DNA of 64,000 bases from Flavobacterium chilense (lineage in GTDB: Bacteria; Bacteroidota; Bacteroidia; Flavobacteriales; Flavobacteriaceae): assembly GCF_001602525.1 (NCBI RefSeq), contig NZ_LSYT01000002.1:682001-746000 (forward strand), written 5' to 3'. The translations under genes were made by a program, and so were the position numbers. The notes under the pieces were generated by a model, which did not search any database, was not told the origin of the DNA, and saw only the letters and a program-made list of their open reading frames with translations. How positions within the stretch are numbered: position 1 is the first letter of the stretch; the number at the start of each line of letters is the position of its first letter. Below are positions 61,433-64,000 of the stretch, piece after piece.

Positions 61433-64000
61433 TTAAAATTTAACATTTAAACTTAAACCGAAACTTCTGGTTTTTGGTACTCCAAATTGTTCTACACCCT
61501 GAGCATTTCCTGCACTAAATACAGATTCAGGATCTACGTTTGGTGTTTTCTTGTAAAGAATGAATAAGTTTCTTGCTATAAATGAAACAGATGCTCCCTG
61601 AAGTTTTGATAATCCTTTTATTTTCTGGATTGGTAAATCGTATCCAAGAATTACTTGTCTTAGTTTTATAAAACTTGCATCGTAAACAAATGTTGATGAA
61701 ATGTTTCTTAAACCATCATAATAGGTTCTTAAGTTTTCTGGTGCAATTACCATGTCAACCGGGTTTCCGTTGGTGTCAACACCTTTAATTGGTAAACCGG
61801 TTTCACGACCTTCAAGTGTCAATTTAGTTAATCCCATACGGGTTCCGTACAAATCAGTTCCGGAATATAGGCTTCCTCCAAATTTACCATCAATTAAAAA
61901 ACTGAATGAGATGTTTTTGTATTTGAATTCATTGCTGATTCCCGCTGCCCAAGGATGAACTCCCTGACCTAATTCCTGAAGCGGACCTTGTGCTATAGTT
62001 GCAGAACCTCCGCTTACATTATAAACCGTATTTCCGTTAGCGTCAACACGAGGTTTATATCCTTTTATAATACTGTAAGGGCGCCCCACATCACTTGTTA
62101 TCGTAACATAACCGTTTACAGAGGTTGCCATTGTAATTGAGTTTAACTGATCTGTAAGTGCTTCAACAGTGTTTTTGTTGTAAGATCCGTTGAAACTTGC
62201 ATCCCAGGAGAAGTTTTCTGAGTTAATGATTTTTCCGCTCAATAAAACTTCAACTCCTTTGTTTCTCATTTTTCCAAGATTCAGTAAAGCTGTACTTGAT
62301 CCTGAAGCATTAGAAATTGTAGTTTCGACAATATCATTTGTTGTAGCACGATTATACCAGGCAAAATCAAGGTTTAAACGGTTGTGGAAAAATCCTAAAT
62401 CGGTTCCAATTTCAAATGTAGTAGAAGTCAACGGACTTAAAGTTGGATTTGGAACTCTTGAACTTGTTGGCCCTTGTAATTGCTGTCCGTTATGTCCGCC
62501 CTGAATCATAGAATAAGATTGATTTAACGCATACGGATCCGGAGTTGCGCCACCTACTTGTGCCCAAGAGCTTCTTAGTTTGGCAAATGAAACAAATTCC
62601 GGCATTGTAACAATATCTGATAAAATTACACTGGTACCTACCGAAGGATAAAATACAGTATTGTTTTCTTTTGAAAGTGTAGAGAACCAATCCTGGCGGC
62701 CTGTAATGTTTAAGAATACGATGTTTTTATAATCTAAATCCGCAGCAGCATAAACTGAATTTGTTTTGGTTTTTCCGTAAGGATAGCTGTATGTTAATGT
62801 AGATAAATTGCTTAAAGCATAAAAGTCATCTAATACAAAGTTTGAACCTTCAACTCTGGTTTCGTCTCTTAAGTTGGTGCGGGAGTTCACTCCAATTAAA
62901 GCATTTAAAGAGAAGTTGTCTACAATATTTTTCTTGGTATAGTTAAGAATGGCTTCAGAATTCAGATTTGATATTTTCATTCTTGATCCCTGAGCATAAC
63001 CAACCGGATTGTTTAAAGTTGTTTTTGGAATATATCCGAAGAATTCATAGTCAGTGAAATCCTGTCCAATTCGACCTTGTAGAAATAATTCCGGAGTAAA
63101 ATTTAATTTTACATTCAACATTCCGATAAAACGATTTTTAGTATCGCTGTTTTTAATTTTATTAATAACAAAATAAGGGTTTGTAGCCACAGCAACCGGA
63201 TTCCATGCTTGCTCGATACCATTTGCATCATATCCCGGAGAAAGATTTCTGATATCAACAGTATTGGCAATCATATAAGTTCCCCAGTTTGGGTTTGCTT
63301 CAGCATCAGAAACCGTAACTCTGTTGTTTGATTTTTCTATATTGTATTGCGCTACGACATCAAATTTTAACCAATTGGTCAAGTTTACATTACTGGCAAT
63401 GTTGACACTTTTTCGATTAAAATCAGAATTGGGTACAACACCTTTGTTGTCCATGTTCGAAAATGAAAGTCTTCCGGTAGCTTTCTCGTTTCCTCCTGAT
63501 AAAGCCAGCGAGTTAATGAAAGTTGTTCCTGTATTATAGAAGTTTTTGATATTGTTTTTTTGTGCTACATAGGGTCTTGCAACTCCGTCAAACTGAACCA
63601 CATCAGTTCCGTCTATTTTAGCACCCCACGACCATCGTCCGTCAGCAATGGCTTCGGCCTGATTGGTTGGCTTTTTTCCATTAGCTCCTGAACCGTATTC
63701 ATATTGCCAGTCCGGAATAATAGATGGTGTTTCAAAAGTGAATGAAGTATTATAATCTACTCCAATTCCTTTTTGAGCAGCACCTCTTTTGGTCTGAATC
63801 AGGATAACACCATTTGCAGCATTTGCTCCGTAAAGTGCAGCTGCGGTTCCACCTTTTAAGACTGTTATGGTTTTAATATCATCAGCGTTAATAACAGAAG
63901 TTCCGTCGCCTCGGTCAACATTAATTCTGGTAGATCCAGGTCCGTTTCCAATTCCTGGTAAATTAAGTTGTGTATTGTCAATTGGTAAATCATTGACTAC
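61433..64000 (-). CDS. SusC/RagA TonB-dependent transporter (5' end beyond window)
   Basis: The frame is open from the stop at 61433 to the right edge, giving the last 856 residues. The plug domain is visible at its beginning (NDLPIDNTQLNLPG and ITVLKGGTAAALYGANAANG), then the 22-strand barrel with repeated aromatic strands, ending KTRSFGLSLNVKF with the usual C-terminal phenylalanine. An internal ATG at 63601 is only a methionine in the frame, not a start. SusC proteins import oligomers across the outer membrane with TonB energy. It leads the operon with susD, gntP and catabolic genes. Confidence 0.96.
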   Translation of the reverse strand, partial: VVNDLPIDNTQLNLPGIGNGPGSTRINVDRGDGTSVINADDIKTITVLKGGTAAALYGANAANGVILIQTKRGAAQKGIGVDYNTSFTFETPSIIPDWQYEYGSGANGKKPTNQAEAIADGRWSWGAKIDGTDVVQFDGVARPYVAQKNNIKNFYNTGTTFINSLALSGGNEKATGRLSFSNMDNKGVVPNSDFNRKSVNIASNVNLTNWLKFDVVAQYNIEKSNNRVTVSDAEANPNWGTYMIANTVDIRNLSPGYDANGIEQAWNPVAVATNPYFVINKIKNSDTKNRFIGMLNVKLNFTPELFLQGRIGQDFTDYEFFGYIPKTTLNNPVGYAQGSRMKISNLNSEAILNYTKKNIVDNFSLNALIGVNSRTNLRDETRVEGSNFVLDDFYALSNLSTLTYSYPYGKTKTNSVYAAADLDYKNIVFLNITGRQDWFSTLSKENNTVFYPSVGTSVILSDIVTMPEFVSFAKLRSSWAQVGGATPDPYALNQSYSMIQGGHNGQQLQGPTSSRVPNPTLSPLTSTTFEIGTDLGFFHNRLNLDFAWYNRATTNDIVETTISNASGSSTALLNLGKMRNKGVEVLLSGKIINSENFSWDASFNGSYNKNTVEALTDQLNSITMATSVNGYVTITSDVGRPYSIIKGYKPRVDANGNTVYNVSGGSATIAQGPLQELGQGVHPWAAGISNEFKYKNISFSFLIDGKFGGSLYSGTDLYGTRMGLTKLTLEGRETGLPIKGVDTNGNPVDMVIAPENLRTYYDGLRNISSTFVYDASFIKLRQVILGYDLPIQKIKGLSKLQGASVSFIARNLFILYKKTPNVDPESVFSAGNAQGVEQFGVPKTRSFGLSLNVKF

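Noticed and set aside
63599..63601. ATG at 63601 (minus) as start of the SusC gene
   Set aside because: The frame continues upstream to the window edge with typical SusC plug sequence, so this is an internal methionine.

Overview
The window looks like chromosome of a Flavobacterium or close relative (Bacteroidota). It is AT-rich with dense genes. Several promoters carry the Bacteroidota -7 element TAnnTTTG, in the best cases 18-20 bp downstream of a -33 TTG-type element. Gene content fits this: a PorZ component and cargo of the type IX secretion system (T9SS), a SusC/SusD pair, an OmpA protein with thrombospondin type-3 repeats, an AddAB-type helicase/nuclease pair and a three-subunit menaquinone-type succinate dehydrogenase. 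No tRNA, rRNA, CRISPR array, insertion sequence or prophage was seen.

Layout. 1-4973 (minus): moxR, DUF58, BatD-like and BatA genes, interrupted by a small four-helix-bundle gene. 5197-12764: aldo/keto reductase, SDR, AlbA_2 protein, DUF3298-type lipoprotein, cystathionine gamma-synthase/lyase, an outer-membrane protein and glutamate dehydrogenase. 12895-16862: porZ, recO and a T9SS cargo protein. 17163-23429: ileS, a DksA-like gene, a Roadblock-like gene pair with a divergent small basic gene, lspA and a small membrane protein. 23506-32344: addA, kbl, ompA family and addB. 32345-34171: a decayed membrane-protein/ABC-ATPase pair, then a second copy of the Roadblock-like module. 34247-46620: accessory region with a hydrolase, aminopeptidase P, a tail-fibre-like protein with a frameshifted coiled coil, several small regulators, a bacteriocin-like precursor, and an HMG-CoA synthase family gene. 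46936-50460: sdhCAB. 50527-64000: GH20 hexosaminidase, DeoR regulator and an eight-gene minus-strand operon running off the right edge.

Two systems stand out. The first is a three-gene module found twice, 11 kb apart and inverted: a small basic protein transcribed divergently from two consecutive Roadblock/LC7-like genes, with a shared 10-bp quasi-palindrome in both divergent spacers. No small GTPase partner is encoded nearby. The second is the SusC-SusD-GntP-RidA-sugar kinase-KDPG aldolase-PLP dehydratase/aldolase-M19 dipeptidase operon. Its order of activities suggests catabolism of an amino-sugar acid such as D-glucosaminate through 2-keto-3-deoxygluconate, next to a hexosaminidase that could release amino sugars.

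The intergenic DNA is structured. There are phased 21-bp direct repeats beside a LytTR regulator gene, a palindrome repeated upstream of a Crp/Fnr gene and its SDR neighbour, and long perfect inverted repeats filling many spacers.
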